Assembly (NCBI GenBank): GCA_002371625.1
Contig: DFFV01000075.1
Location: 3,964-25,884, forward strand
Reading direction: 5' to 3'
Source: Ruminococcus sp. UBA3767
GTDB lineage: Bacteria; Bacillota; Clostridia; Oscillospirales; Ruminococcaceae
DNA: 21,921 bases
The position numbers and the translations under genes were made by a program. Positions 8,013 through 15,312 of the stretch are shown one piece after another. How positions within the stretch are numbered: the first letter of the stretch is position 1; every line of letters begins with the position of its first letter. Below the pieces are notes generated by a model. That model made no database searches and was not told the origin of the DNA. It was given only the letters and a program-made list of their open reading frames with translations.

Positions 8013-8779
8013 TCAAAAACCACCTCCTTGCTGTCAAATACAGGTCCGTCCTTGCAAACGTGCGAGTTGAACTCCTCGCCGTTCTTGACTGTTCTGCATA
8101 CGCATACCAGGCACGCACCCACGCCGCACGCCATTCGCTGTTCGAGCGATACCTCGCAGTAAATGCCGTTTTCGGCAGCTATCTGCGTAACGCCCTTTAG
8201 CATCATCATCGGTCCGCAGGCGTAAATAATATCAGGCTTTTCTTTTGCAAGTTCGCTGCTCAGCGCATCGGTCACAAAGCCCTTTATCCCTGCCGTTCCG
8301 TCATCGGTGCACAGGATTGTTTTATTTCCGTTTGCCTTGAAGTCTTCCTGCAAAATTACCGCATTAGCGCTGCGGAAACCGCTTATTACCGTGGCATTCT
8401 CGCCGTAAGCCTTTGCAATTTCGACCATAGGGGGAGTGCCGATACCTCCGCCGATGCAGATAGCTTTTTTGCCCTTTTCAAGCACAGTAAAGCTCTTGCC
8501 AAGCGGAGCGATAATGTCCACAAGCGAGCCTTTTGCCAGCTGCGAAATTTTGTCGGTACCGTGACCTCTAACTTCAAAAACGAGCCTTATCGTGCCCTTG
8601 TCCCTGTCCACCTCGCATATCGAGATAGGTCTGCGCAGAAAGAAGCCCTCCGCAGCGACCTGTGCGAACTGTCCCGGCATCGTTTCGGCAGCAATTTCGG
8701 GACAAAGCACGGTAATATCAAAAATGCCCTTAGCTATCGCCTTTTTTTCGGCAATAATAAACTTACCCTGTTTGTACAT
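8009..8779 (-). CDS. pyrK: Dihydroorotate dehydrogenase B, electron transfer subunit
   Basis: PyrK carries FAD and a [2Fe-2S] cluster and moves electrons from PyrD to NAD+. In the 256-residue product the FAD domain shows FFLRRPISI (46-54, RxxS-type FAD binding), the pyridine-nucleotide domain starts at CIGGGIGTPPM (108-118), YACGP follows at 186-190, and the cluster cysteines are Cys218, Cys223, Cys226 and Cys242 (CGVGACLVC then HVCKDGPVF). The ATG at 8779 follows GGAGG by 7 bases. An in-frame ATG at 8848 lies upstream of the promoter's -10 element and is rejected as the start. It leads a two-gene pyrK-pyrD transcript separate from pyrC-pyrF. Confidence 0.97.
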   Translation of the reverse strand: MYKQGKFIIAEKKAIAKGIFDITVLCPEIAAETMPGQFAQVAAEGFFLRRPISICEVDRDKGTIRLVFEVRGHGTDKISQLAKGSLVDIIAPLGKSFTVLEKGKKAICIGGGIGTPPMVEIAKAYGENATVISGFRSANAVILQEDFKANGNKTILCTDDGTAGIKGFVTDALSSELAKEKPDIIYACGPMMMLKGVTQIAAENGIYCEVSLEQRMACGVGACLVCVCRTVKNGEEFNSHVCKDGPVFDSKEVVFE

Positions 8780-8809
8780 ATTTGTACCTCCGAATACTAT
8801 ATTGTAATA

Positions 8810-8838
8810 ATTATAGCCTATTTTGCGCATACTGTCAA
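8810..8838 (-). promoter_or_regulatory. pyrK-pyrD promoter, full sigma-A consensus
   Basis: On the minus strand TTGACA (8838-8833) and TATAAT (8815-8810) are 17 bases apart. The start site falls near 8803, leaving a short leader of about 25 bases before the ATG with no room for a PyrR-type attenuator. Confidence 0.92.
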
Positions 8839-8846
8839 TAAGGCGC

Positions 8847-8871
8847 AAAAAAGCCCTCGGTGTGAGGGCTT
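8847..8871 (-). terminator. Intrinsic terminator of the small anchored-protein gene
   Basis: On the minus strand AAGCCCTC (8871-8864) pairs with GAGGGCTT (8858-8851) around ACACC, followed by a T run. It starts 6 bases past the stop codon at 8878 and ends just before the pyrK promoter, which separates the two transcripts. Confidence 0.93.
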
Positions 8872-8877
8872 AAATGA

Positions 8878-9255
8878 TTATTGTTTTTTTCTCAAGTATT
8901 CAGTTATTCCATCGCTGTATAATAACACTAATTCATCACTTGTGTGTTTGACAATTGTAACTACAGTTTTCTTACTGTCAACATCTTCTTGATATTTCCC
9001 TAAATACATTTTATCACCATCTACTTTATAATAGGCTTTCCTGTTTCCGTCAACCTCCATGGTGTCTTTTGTAAATACAACGGTTCTCATATTTGATGCT
9101 TTTACAGACTGCATTTCTCCACCATTTTGAGAAATTGCATATAGTTCCCATATTCCTTCGACTTTTTTACCTGTTAAAACAAGGAAAAGTATGATACCTA
9201 TAATAATTGCACATACTGAAACAATAACAACTATTGTTTTCTTATTTTTAGTCAT
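8878..9255 (-). CDS. Small membrane-anchored beta-rich protein, unknown function
   Basis: A 125-residue protein with a basic N-terminus (MTKNKK), one hydrophobic helix (about 7-28, TIVVIVSVCAIIIGIILFLV) and an outside domain of about 95 residues. Its alternating pattern (VEGIWELYAIS, MRTVVFTKDTMEVDG, KAYYKVDGDKMYLGKY, TVVTIVKHTSDELVLLY) resembles lipocalin-like small secreted proteins of Clostridia. I assign no function. The helix is not followed by a lipobox cysteine, so it is probably a plain membrane anchor. GGAGG lies 8 bases before the ATG at 9255; an upstream in-frame ATG at 9270 overlaps the ribosome binding site. It is divergent from the XRE regulator gene, and a palindrome covers its -35 element. 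Base composition is more AT-rich than the pyr genes on either side. Confidence 0.78.
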   Translation of the reverse strand: MTKNKKTIVVIVSVCAIIIGIILFLVLTGKKVEGIWELYAISQNGGEMQSVKASNMRTVVFTKDTMEVDGNRKAYYKVDGDKMYLGKYQEDVDSKKTVVTIVKHTSDELVLLYSDGITEYLRKKQ

Positions 9256-9290
9256 AACGACCACCTCCAATATTTTCTATACCTATATTA

Positions 9291-9307
9291 TGACACAGAA
9301 TGTGTCA
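9291..9307. promoter_or_regulatory. Palindromic operator 1 between the anchored-protein and XRE genes
   Basis: TGACACAGAATGTGTCA is a perfect palindrome with 7-base arms and a 3-base centre. It overlaps TTGACA (9308-9303, minus), the likely -35 of the leftward gene, so a bound repressor would block that promoter. Confidence 0.75.
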
Positions 9308-9315
9308 AAAGTCAA

Positions 9316-9332
9316 TGCCACATAGCGTGTCA
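9316..9332. promoter_or_regulatory. Palindromic operator 2 before the XRE gene
   Basis: TGCCACATAGCGTGTCA has the same 17-base layout as operator 1, with two arm changes. Its centre lies 25 bases from that of operator 1. It ends four bases before the -10 element of the XRE gene and would cover the -35 region. Confidence 0.65.
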
Positions 9333-9341
9333 TGGTATAAT
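9333..9341 (+). promoter_or_regulatory. Extended -10 promoter of the XRE gene
   Basis: TGGTATAAT is a full TATAAT with the TGn extension. The sequence 17 bases upstream (near 9313) is not a good -35, which the extension can compensate for. The start site would be near 9348, so the leader is very short: GGAGG at 9348-9352, then GTG at 9361. Confidence 0.75.
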
Positions 9342-9360
9342 AATTTCGGAGGTGATTTTT

Positions 9361-9582
9361 GTGCAAATTGACAGGATAAAAAATCTTCGTGAAGATAATG
9401 ACCTTACGCAGCAGCAGGTAGCCGATAAGCTATTCATCACTCGCAGTGCCTATTCCAACTACGAAAACGGCAGCCGAGCATTTCCGCTGGAGATCCTCTC
9501 GCAGATAGCCGATATTTACGGCACAAGCGTTGATTACCTTATCGGGCGCACAAATGTCAAAAAACCATATCCAAAAAAGTAA
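9361..9582 (+). CDS. XRE family helix-turn-helix repressor
   Basis: A 73-residue protein made almost entirely of a Cro/C1-type domain: RIKNLREDNDLTQQQVADKL (5-24), then FITRSAYSNYENG with the recognition helix, and the closing IADIYGTSVDYLIGRT that is standard in Firmicute XRE proteins. There is no separate sensing domain. GTG at 9361 is chosen because GGAGG (9348-9352) lies 8 bases upstream; a GTG at 9352 overlaps it. Two matching palindromes in the divergent gap suggest that it represses itself and the anchored-protein gene. The pair interrupts an otherwise continuous minus-strand pyr gene series. A strong bidirectional terminator begins at its stop codon. Confidence 0.9.
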   Translation: MQIDRIKNLREDNDLTQQQVADKLFITRSAYSNYENGSRAFPLEILSQIADIYGTSVDYLIGRTNVKKPYPKK

Positions 9583-9621
9583 ACCGCTTACGTTTGAGTT
9601 AAAACATAAGCGGTTATTTTT
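9582..9621. terminator. Bidirectional terminator between the XRE gene and pyrF
   Basis: AACCGCTTA (9582-9590) pairs with TAAGCGGTT (9607-9615), with inner GTTT/AAAC pairing. A T-rich run follows on the plus strand and an AT-rich run ending in TTTTTT on the minus strand. It begins at the last base of the XRE stop codon. Confidence 0.9.
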
Positions 9622-9630
9622 ATGCGTGTT

Positions 9631-10572
9631 TTACTTTTCAGCAGCCTTTATCGTCGGCAGATAGGAGATTATGTCCTCCTTCATTCTGATGACCTCACGG
9701 CGTGCAGCCTTTGCAAAGTCCTTTTCGTCGCAGCCATCTTCCTTCTTGTAAGCGCACATAACGCCTCTTGAAGAATTGACTATCGCACCCATGCCGTTTT
9801 CGTCAAACGCTTTGGAAACACCCTCAGCGCCGCCGCCCTGTGCACCGTAGCCGGGAACAAGGAAGAACGTGTGCGGCAGAGCCTTTCTCATCTCAGCCAG
9901 CTGCTCGGGGTAAGTTGCACCAACAACTGCGCCAACAGCAGAGTAGCCGTATTTGCCGATGTTGTCACGTCCCCAGCTCTCGCACATTGCGCCCATTGTC
10001 GCATAAACGCTCTTGTTGCCTATCATCAGGTCCTGCAGCTCGCCCGAGGATTTGTTTGAGGTCTTTACCAGCACGAAAATGCCCTTGTCAAAAGCCTTGC
10101 ACTGCTCCAGCAGCGGAGATATACCGTCTGTGCCGAGGTAGCCGTTTACCGTCAGCGCATCGCTTCCGAAAGCAGCTATCTTTTCGCCGTCAACATCTGT
10201 AAGTCCCAGGTGTGCCGTGGCATAAGCCTCCATTGTCGCACCTATATCGTTGCGCTTACCGTCGGTAATTACGAACATACCCTTGCTCTGCGCATACTCG
10301 ATAGTCTTGTAAAGCGTCTTAACGCCCTGATAGCCGTACATTTCGTAGTATGCAGCCTGCGGCTTGATAGCAGGGCATATATCGTGGATCTCGTCGATTA
10401 TCTCTTTATTGAATTCCAGTATCGCCTTAGCAGCACCCTTTAAGTTCTTGCCGTACTTTTTGAAATTCCTGCGCCTGATGAACTCGGGTACATATTCGAG
10501 CTTTGGGTCAAGTCCCACAACAGATGGGTTCTGTGTGCGCACGATGTTTTCGATAAGTCTGTCAAATCCCAT
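9631..10572 (-). CDS. pyrF: Orotidine 5'-phosphate decarboxylase, type 2
   Basis: PyrF turns OMP into UMP, the last step of UMP synthesis. The 313-residue length and the motifs VVGLDPKLEY (18-27), CPAIKPQAAYYEMYG and VITDGKRNDIGAT (101-113, with catalytic Asp104, Lys106 and Asp109) place it in the longer type 2 group rather than the 230-residue PyrF of most bacteria. FLVPGYGAQGG, the phosphate loop, and IVNSSRGVMCAYK lie near the C-terminus. The start lies 2 bases after the pyrC stop codon, so the two are co-transcribed and coupled. It is followed by a bidirectional terminator. Confidence 0.96.
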   Translation of the reverse strand: MGFDRLIENIVRTQNPSVVGLDPKLEYVPEFIRRRNFKKYGKNLKGAAKAILEFNKEIIDEIHDICPAIKPQAAYYEMYGYQGVKTLYKTIEYAQSKGMFVITDGKRNDIGATMEAYATAHLGLTDVDGEKIAAFGSDALTVNGYLGTDGISPLLEQCKAFDKGIFVLVKTSNKSSGELQDLMIGNKSVYATMGAMCESWGRDNIGKYGYSAVGAVVGATYPEQLAEMRKALPHTFFLVPGYGAQGGGAEGVSKAFDENGMGAIVNSSRGVMCAYKKEDGCDEKDFAKAARREVIRMKEDIISYLPTIKAAEK

Positions 10573-10574
10573 GT

Positions 10575-11876
10575 CTATTCTCCTTTAGCATTGCTTTGAT
10601 ATTCAAAAACTACTTTACCTTTGCAAATAGTATACAGGTTTTTGCCCTTTAACCTTTCGCCCTTAAAGACGCTGTTTTTGCTTTTTGAATGAAGCTGTTC
10701 GGGAATAACAACCCACTCATAGTCAACATCTATCAGCGCAAGGTCGGCACGCTCGCCAACTGCTATCTTTGTAGTTGGCAGACCAAGTATCTGCCTCGGT
10801 CTAATGCTCATAAGCTCGGCTATCCTGCCAAGTCCGCATTTTCCTGTGTGATACAGCTTTGTCAGCGTAGCAGCAAGTGAGGTTTCAAGTCCTACAACAC
10901 CGTTCGGAGCAGTTTCAAAGTTCGCCTTTTCCTCTGCACTGTGCGGAGCATGGTCGGTTATTATGCAGTCGATAGTGCCGTCCAGCACCGCTTCCTCAAC
11001 TGCCTGCCTGTCGTCCTCTGTGCGCAGCGGCGGAGACATTCTGTAATCAGCATCACGGCTGAGCAGCTTTTCGTCTGTAAATGTAAAATAGTGCGGTCCT
11101 GTCTCGCAGGTAACGTTAACGCCGTCTTTTTTTGCAGCACGGATAATATTCACCGAGCCTCTTGTGGAAACGTGGCAGATATGTATGTGCGCACCGCAGC
11201 TCATCGCAAGTGCGATCTCACGAGCAGTGATATAATCCTCGCTTGCTCTGTCCATGCCCTTAACGCCCAGCTTTTTGGAAACCTCACCCTTGTTGATGAT
11301 ACCGCCGTTGATTATCTTCAGATCCTCGCAGTGCGAAAGCACCGTAAGTCCGTTGTCAAGCGTTTTTTCAAGAGCCTGTCTCATAAGCTCTGCATTTTCC
11401 ACAGGCCGTCCGTCGTCTGAAAGTGCACAAACACCTGCAGCCTTCAGCTCGTTGTAGTCGCAAAGCTCCTTGCTTTGCATACCCTTTGTCACGCAGCCGA
11501 TAGGGAGCACATCAATGCCTGTTTTCTGTGCCTTGTTCAGCACATACTTCACCAGCTCTGCGTTGTCGATAACAGGCTTTGTGTTTGGCATACACGCAAC
11601 GCCGGTAAAGCCGCCTGCCTTAGCGGCGGCGGCTCCGGTGATTATGTCCTCTTTATAAGTCTGCCCGGGATCACGGAAGTGAACGTGCATATCAAACAAT
11701 CCGGGCAATGCTGTGAGCTTTCCCTTTGCGTCGATAACTCGCTCAGCATCTTTATCGCTGATGCTTCCCGGGTTTTCCACGGCAGTGATAATACCGCCGT
11801 CTATCCCGATATCAACGAGCCTTTCAAGCTCACTCTGCGGATCTACCGCAAAAACATTTTTAATAAGAATATTCAT
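10575..11876 (-). CDS. pyrC: Dihydroorotase, class I
   Basis: PyrC cyclises carbamoyl aspartate to dihydroorotate. The 433-residue product is of normal length for the class I zinc enzyme. It has the metal motif LPGLFDMHVHFRDPG (57-71, His64 and His66), MPNTKPVID, later histidines in VLSHCEDLK and IHICHVSTRGS, and the catalytic-site IITDHAPHSAEEK. The ATG directly abuts the TAA of the gene upstream, with no good ribosome binding site of its own, so it depends on coupled translation. With pyrF it supplies steps on either side of PyrK/PyrD. Confidence 0.97.
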   Translation of the reverse strand: MNILIKNVFAVDPQSELERLVDIGIDGGIITAVENPGSISDKDAERVIDAKGKLTALPGLFDMHVHFRDPGQTYKEDIITGAAAAKAGGFTGVACMPNTKPVIDNAELVKYVLNKAQKTGIDVLPIGCVTKGMQSKELCDYNELKAAGVCALSDDGRPVENAELMRQALEKTLDNGLTVLSHCEDLKIINGGIINKGEVSKKLGVKGMDRASEDYITAREIALAMSCGAHIHICHVSTRGSVNIIRAAKKDGVNVTCETGPHYFTFTDEKLLSRDADYRMSPPLRTEDDRQAVEEAVLDGTIDCIITDHAPHSAEEKANFETAPNGVVGLETSLAATLTKLYHTGKCGLGRIAELMSIRPRQILGLPTTKIAVGERADLALIDVDYEWVVIPEQLHSKSKNSVFKGERLKGKNLYTICKGKVVFEYQSNAKGE

Positions 11877-12398
11877 TTACTCGCTGCTTGAATCCTTGGT
11901 GTAGAAGTTTGTCTTGTTCTCGTCTCTCTCGCACTTGTAAACCTTACCGTCTGCGTTCATGAAAAGCAGTTTGCAGGTAGCGTTGTCAACTTTTCTCTTT
12001 GCTTTTACAAGCTCTTCACTTGGGAACTTGAGGTCTCTGTAAGACATTGTGCAGAAGAATCCGAGGTTCAATCCGAAATTGATATCGTCAGAACGCTCTG
12101 AAGGCAACAGCAGGATCTTTATTTCCTTTGTATCCTCATTGATCTTGAAATAGCCCTTGCCGAGCGTTTTGTCATCTTTGGTATCCACCATTTTAAAGTC
12201 ACCGTCTTCACCGAAGGTGAACTTTGTGTGGTTATCAGTGTCTATCCAGTTACCCATGATGAGCTGACGGGAATCGCCGTCCTTTGAAGGTGAGCCGAAA
12301 ACATAAGTCGCAACAACTATTCCGCAGATCACCAGCAAAAGAAAGATAATACCCAGGATACCTGAAATGATTTTTCTTGCAGTACTTTTCTTTTTCAT
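11877..12398 (-). CDS. Small single-helix anchored protein, unknown function, inside the ilvD-pyrC operon
   Basis: I do not recognise a named family for this 173-residue protein. It has a basic start (MKKKSTARK), one hydrophobic helix (about 10-32) and a beta-rich outside domain: RQLIMGNWIDTDNHTKFTFGE, then DGDFKMVDTKDD and GKGYFKINEDTKEIKILLL. This layout of GxW start and alternating strands resembles lipocalin-like secreted domains and is broadly like the anchored protein at 8878-9255, though I see little residue identity. GGAGG lies 9 bases before the ATG at 12398; an in-frame ATG at 12428 overlaps the ilvD stop and lacks a site. It lies 26 bases after ilvD and abuts pyrC. A structural link to pyrimidine or valine synthesis is not evident. 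Confidence 0.78.
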   Translation of the reverse strand: MKKKSTARKIISGILGIIFLLLVICGIVVATYVFGSPSKDGDSRQLIMGNWIDTDNHTKFTFGEDGDFKMVDTKDDKTLGKGYFKINEDTKEIKILLLPSERSDDINFGLNLGFFCTMSYRDLKFPSEELVKAKRKVDNATCKLLFMNADGKVYKCERDENKTNFYTKDSSSE

Positions 12399-12424
12399 AT
12401 TGATCGTCCTCCTATTATCATTTA

Positions 12425-14104
12425 TCACTTGTTTTCAAGAACTGCTCCTCTGTTTGCGCTTGTTACCAGCGAAGCATACCTTGCAAGATAACCTGTTTTG
12501 ATCTTTGGCTCTCTCGGAGTCCAGTTCTTTCTTCTCTCAGCAAGCTCCTCGTCCGAAACCTTAAGCTCGATGCTGTGAGCGTTTATATCAATAGCTATCA
12601 TATCGCCCTCGTGTACCAGTGCGATATTTCCGCCAAGAGCCGCCTCAGGAGAAACGTGACCAATGGAAGCACCTCTTGTTGCACCGCTGAAACGTCCGTC
12701 GGTGATAAGCGCAACTGTCGATCCAAGTCCCATTCCTGCGATAGCAGAAGTCGGGTTGAGCATTTCTCTCATTCCCGGTCCGCCCTTAGGGCCTTCGTAT
12801 CTGATAACAACAACATCGCCCTCGACTATCTTTCCGCCTCTGATAGCATCAATAGCCTCTTCCTCGCTGTCAAATACCCTTGCAGGTCCTTCGTGCTTGA
12901 GCATCTCGGGAGCGACTGCACTTCTCTTAACAACGCAGGTATCAGGTGCAAGGTTGCCCCTGAGCACAGCGATACCGCCGTTTGGCATATACGGATCGTT
13001 AATATCCCTGATTATATCTTTATTCTTGTTCACACAGCCCTTGATGTTTTCTGCAACAGTCTTTCCTGTGCAGGTGATGCACTGTGTGTTGATAAGGTCT
13101 TTCTTTGCAAGCTCACCCAGTACCGCATAAACTCCGCCTGCCTCGTTGAGATCCTCCATATAGGTGTGTCCTGCAGGAGCAAGGTGGCAAAGGTTAGGTG
13201 TTCTTTCGCTTATCTCGTTAACAAGCTCAAGGTCAAGCTCAATACCGCATTCATGTGCGATAGCAGGCAGGTGCAGCATCGAGTTGGTCGAGCAGCCAAG
13301 TGCCATGTCCGCAGCGATAGCGTTTTTGAAAGCCTCCTCGGTCATGATGTCACGAGGTCTTATATTCTTGCGGTAAAGCTCCATAACCTGCATTCCTGCG
13401 TGCTTAGCGAGCTTGAGTCTGTCTGAATATACCGCAGGTATAGTTCCGTTGCCTCTCAGTCCCATTCCAAGGACTTCGGTAAGGCAGTTCATTGAGTTTG
13501 CCGTATACATTCCCGAGCATGAACCGCAGGTCGGGCAGGCTTTGTTTTCAAATTCCTCAACGTCCTCCAGCGAGAACTTGCCTGCGTTGTAGGTGCCCAC
13601 AGCCTCAAACATACTTGAAAGGGAAGTCTTTGAGCCTTTAACGTGTCCTGCAAGCATCGGGCCGCCGGAAACGAATATCGTCGGCACATTTACTCTTGCC
13701 GCAGCCATAAGCAGTCCCGGAACGTTTTTGTCGCAGTTAGGCACCATAACAAGTGCATCAAAGTGGTGCGCAAGCGCCATACACTCTGTTGAATCTGCGA
13801 TAAGGTCACGGGTGACCAGTGAATATTTCATACCCTGATGTCCCATAGCGATACCGTCGCATACAGCGATAGCAGGGAACACCACAGGAGTACCGCCTGC
13901 CATAGCAACGCCCATTTTAACGGCATCAACTATCTTGTCAATGTTCATGTGTCCGGGAACTATCTCGTTGTAAGAAGAAACGATACCTACCAGCGGTCTT
14001 TCAAGCTCCTCCTTAGTCATTCCCAGCGCATTGAACAGCGACCTCTGCGGTGCCTTGTCAACTCCTTCGCAGAAATAATTCTTGCACTCTTTACATTCTG
14101 ACAT
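12425..14104 (-). CDS. ilvD: Dihydroxy-acid dehydratase
   Basis: IlvD removes water from dihydroxyisovalerate and dihydroxymethylvalerate in valine, isoleucine and leucine synthesis, using an iron-sulfur cluster. The 559-residue product shows [17 protein letters not shown] (80-96), [11 protein letters not shown] (Cys124), the [17 protein letters not shown] block (190-206, Cys196), [12 protein letters not shown] and the C-terminal [21 protein letters not shown]. Where many [2Fe-2S]-type enzymes have a PCN cysteine near residue 50, this has IVPGHMNID, as in many clostridial and archaeal enzymes. It is the first gene of a run continuing to pyrF. A 5' leader of about 100 bases with two hairpins lies upstream; the start follows AAGAAGG. 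Confidence 0.97.
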   Translation of the reverse strand: MSECKECKNYFCEGVDKAPQRSLFNALGMTKEELERPLVGIVSSYNEIVPGHMNIDKIVDAVKMGVAMAGGTPVVFPAIAVCDGIAMGHQGMKYSLVTRDLIADSTECMALAHHFDALVMVPNCDKNVPGLLMAAARVNVPTIFVSGGPMLAGHVKGSKTSLSSMFEAVGTYNAGKFSLEDVEEFENKACPTCGSCSGMYTANSMNCLTEVLGMGLRGNGTIPAVYSDRLKLAKHAGMQVMELYRKNIRPRDIMTEEAFKNAIAADMALGCSTNSMLHLPAIAHECGIELDLELVNEISERTPNLCHLAPAGHTYMEDLNEAGGVYAVLGELAKKDLINTQCITCTGKTVAENIKGCVNKNKDIIRDINDPYMPNGGIAVLRGNLAPDTCVVKRSAVAPEMLKHEGPARVFDSEEEAIDAIRGGKIVEGDVVVIRYEGPKGGPGMREMLNPTSAIAGMGLGSTVALITDGRFSGATRGASIGHVSPEAALGGNIALVHEGDMIAIDINAHSIELKVSDEELAERRKNWTPREPKIKTGYLARYASLVTSANRGAVLENK

Positions 14105-14136
14105 AATAATAACCTTCTTTCATATCCACAGCAAAA

Positions 14137-14176
14137 CAAGCATTGCTTGCCAGATACCCGCCGCCCTGCAGGCAGC
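14137..14176 (-). promoter_or_regulatory. ilvD leader with two hairpins
   Basis: On the minus strand GCTGCC (14176-14171) can pair with GGCGGC (14165-14160) around TGCAG. Downstream CAAGC/GCTTG (14149-14145 with 14141-14137) forms a short stem with a 3-base loop, followed by TTTTGC. The second resembles a weak attenuator. An AT-rich TATATT-like -10 lies near 14203-14208, but no convincing -35 is seen. I find no T-box motif or leucine/valine-rich leader peptide. Confidence 0.4.
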
Positions 14177-14240
14177 TCACCTATGCCGTGGCTATATAAT
14201 ATAAAATCTGCTCTTGAATAGTTTTTTGCTCACCCGGGAA

Positions 14241-14720
14241 TCATCTCTCAGCTGAAGCAACTATGTTTGCAAAAGAAACGCTCTGTAACTCTGCCGAGCT
14301 GAGAACAACGTTCTTTGCAATATTTTCTCCCATTTCACGATGATGCGCATGCAGCTGGTTTGAACGGATACTGTCCGAGCTGCACCTTGTAAGCTCCTTG
14401 ATAAGCTCCTGGGAAACCATAGGAGCAACTTCGTTTGTCAGCATTTCTTCGGTGAGACCGCCTGCCTTAATGACCAGCGTCATTTTTCCTGATGCACGGA
14501 TATATGAAACACTGCCATCAGGCTCTTTGTATGGCACGGGATATGGTGTTCCGAATCCGGCAACTATCGTTCTTCCCACCTCAAGCGTGTTCTGCGCAGG
14601 CTGTTCCTGCGGCTGCGGAGCCTGTACAGGCTGCGTTTGCTGAGCATGCTGCGGCTGCTGTGTTGAACCGTTTAACTTTCCGTCATCAAGAAAGTCTTTT
14701 ACCTTGTCTAAGAAACCCAT
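14241..14720 (-). CDS. Paralogue B of a tandem pair: short N-terminal helix, Q/P-rich linker, possible SPFH-like domain
   Basis: The 159-residue protein starts with an amphipathic segment MGFLDKVKDFLDDGKLNGST, then a Gln/Pro-rich linker (about 21-44), then an ordered region. TPYPVPYKEPDGSVSYIRAS (about 58-77), followed by GKMTLVIKAGGLTEEMLTNE, resembles the inner core of SPFH/band 7 proteins such as YdjI; this is a weak resemblance. A helical C-terminal part ends SFANIVASAER. There is no membrane helix. AGGAGG lies 8 bases before the ATG. It is the last gene of the manA series and shares its 5' end almost base for base with the preceding gene. Confidence 0.72.
   Translation of the reverse strand: MGFLDKVKDFLDDGKLNGSTQQPQHAQQTQPVQAPQPQEQPAQNTLEVGRTIVAGFGTPYPVPYKEPDGSVSYIRASGKMTLVIKAGGLTEEMLTNEVAPMVSQELIKELTRCSSDSIRSNQLHAHHREMGENIAKNVVLSSAELQSVSFANIVASAER
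14629..14720 (-). repeat. Direct repeat copy 1, shared 5' end of the tandem paralogues
   Basis: This 92-bp stretch matches 15220-15311 at 89 of 92 positions by my count, without gaps. It encodes the first 30 or so residues. Downstream of it the two genes diverge almost completely. Confidence 0.9.
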
Positions 14721-14735
14721 ACGATCTTCCTCCTG

Positions 14736-15311
14736 TCACAGCATAGGCTGTTCGCCGGGGACCTCCCGGCCAACGATCTGTATGCTTGCACTCTTATATT
14801 TAAGGTAAGATATATAATTGGAAACATACTGTAAAGAACTCTCTGCTTCTTTTGCGATTGCTCCAAGTTCATTTGCCTTTGGTCTTTTGGCAGGGATTCT
14901 ACTAAAGACTTCACCTTTGATATATGTATTCAGCAACTCCTGTAACTTGCCGTATTTTTGCGTGTAGTCTACCACTTCAACTACGACTGTACCCTTTAAA
15001 GTGAATCTTACAGGTACCATATCCTTATCGGCATACGCTACGGGGCTGTCAAAGCCTACCTCTACCGTTACCGTTTCTCCTGCCTCGATGGTTCTGTCAT
15101 CTTTTGAATTGGCAGCGGCATTTGTATCAACACCTGCCTGTGCCTTCAATTCATTGAAATGTCTTACATTTTCCTCCGCACTTGCCACACTGTCATTTTC
15201 AGGCTGAACGGGCTGAACGGGCTGCGTTTGCTGAGCCTGCTGCGGCTGCTGTGTTGAACCGTTTATCTTTCCGTCATCAAGAAAGTCCTTTACCTTGTCT
15301 AAGAAACCCAT
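14736..15311 (-). CDS. Paralogue A of a tandem pair: short N-terminal helix, Q/P-rich linker, unknown C-terminal domain
   Basis: The 191-residue protein starts with MGFLDKVKDFLDDGKINGST, nearly identical to the next gene, then a Gln/Pro/Val linker. A variable region follows (SVASAEENVRHFNELKAQAG), and then strands GETVTVEVGFDSPVAYADKD and VPVRFTLKGTVVVEVVDYTQ. The order of a PV-Y-D-MVPVRF segment and a following hydrophobic strand echoes the paralogue's PVPYKEPDGSVSYIRASG, so the folded parts are probably distant homologues. A helix region (KANELGAIAKEAESSLQYVS) and a C-terminal IQIVGREVPG follow. The start at 15311 follows AGAGG and lies one base after the glucokinase stop; an in-frame ATG at 15350 lies inside that gene. 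Function unknown; SPFH-like scaffold is only a guess. Confidence 0.7.
   Translation of the reverse strand: MGFLDKVKDFLDDGKINGSTQQPQQAQQTQPVQPVQPENDSVASAEENVRHFNELKAQAGVDTNAAANSKDDRTIEAGETVTVEVGFDSPVAYADKDMVPVRFTLKGTVVVEVVDYTQKYGKLQELLNTYIKGEVFSRIPAKRPKANELGAIAKEAESSLQYVSNYISYLKYKSASIQIVGREVPGEQPML
15220..15311 (-). repeat. Direct repeat copy 2, shared 5' end of the tandem paralogues
   Basis: Partner of 14629-14720 at a distance of 591 bp, with three substitutions. Identity includes silent positions, which points to recent duplication or gene conversion. Confidence 0.9.
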
Positions 15312-15312
15312 A

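Noticed and set aside
8780..8838. PyrR attenuator before pyrK
   Set aside because: The leader is only about 25 bases, too short for antiterminator and terminator hairpins.
8780..8848. Longer pyrK start at 8848
   Set aside because: It would lie upstream of the pyrK -10 element and overlap the promoter; the ATG at 8779 has GGAGG at the right distance.
12575..13426. Plus-strand open frame of 283 codons
   Set aside because: Antisense to ilvD, which is complete and conserved; Cys/Ser-rich translation matches no family.
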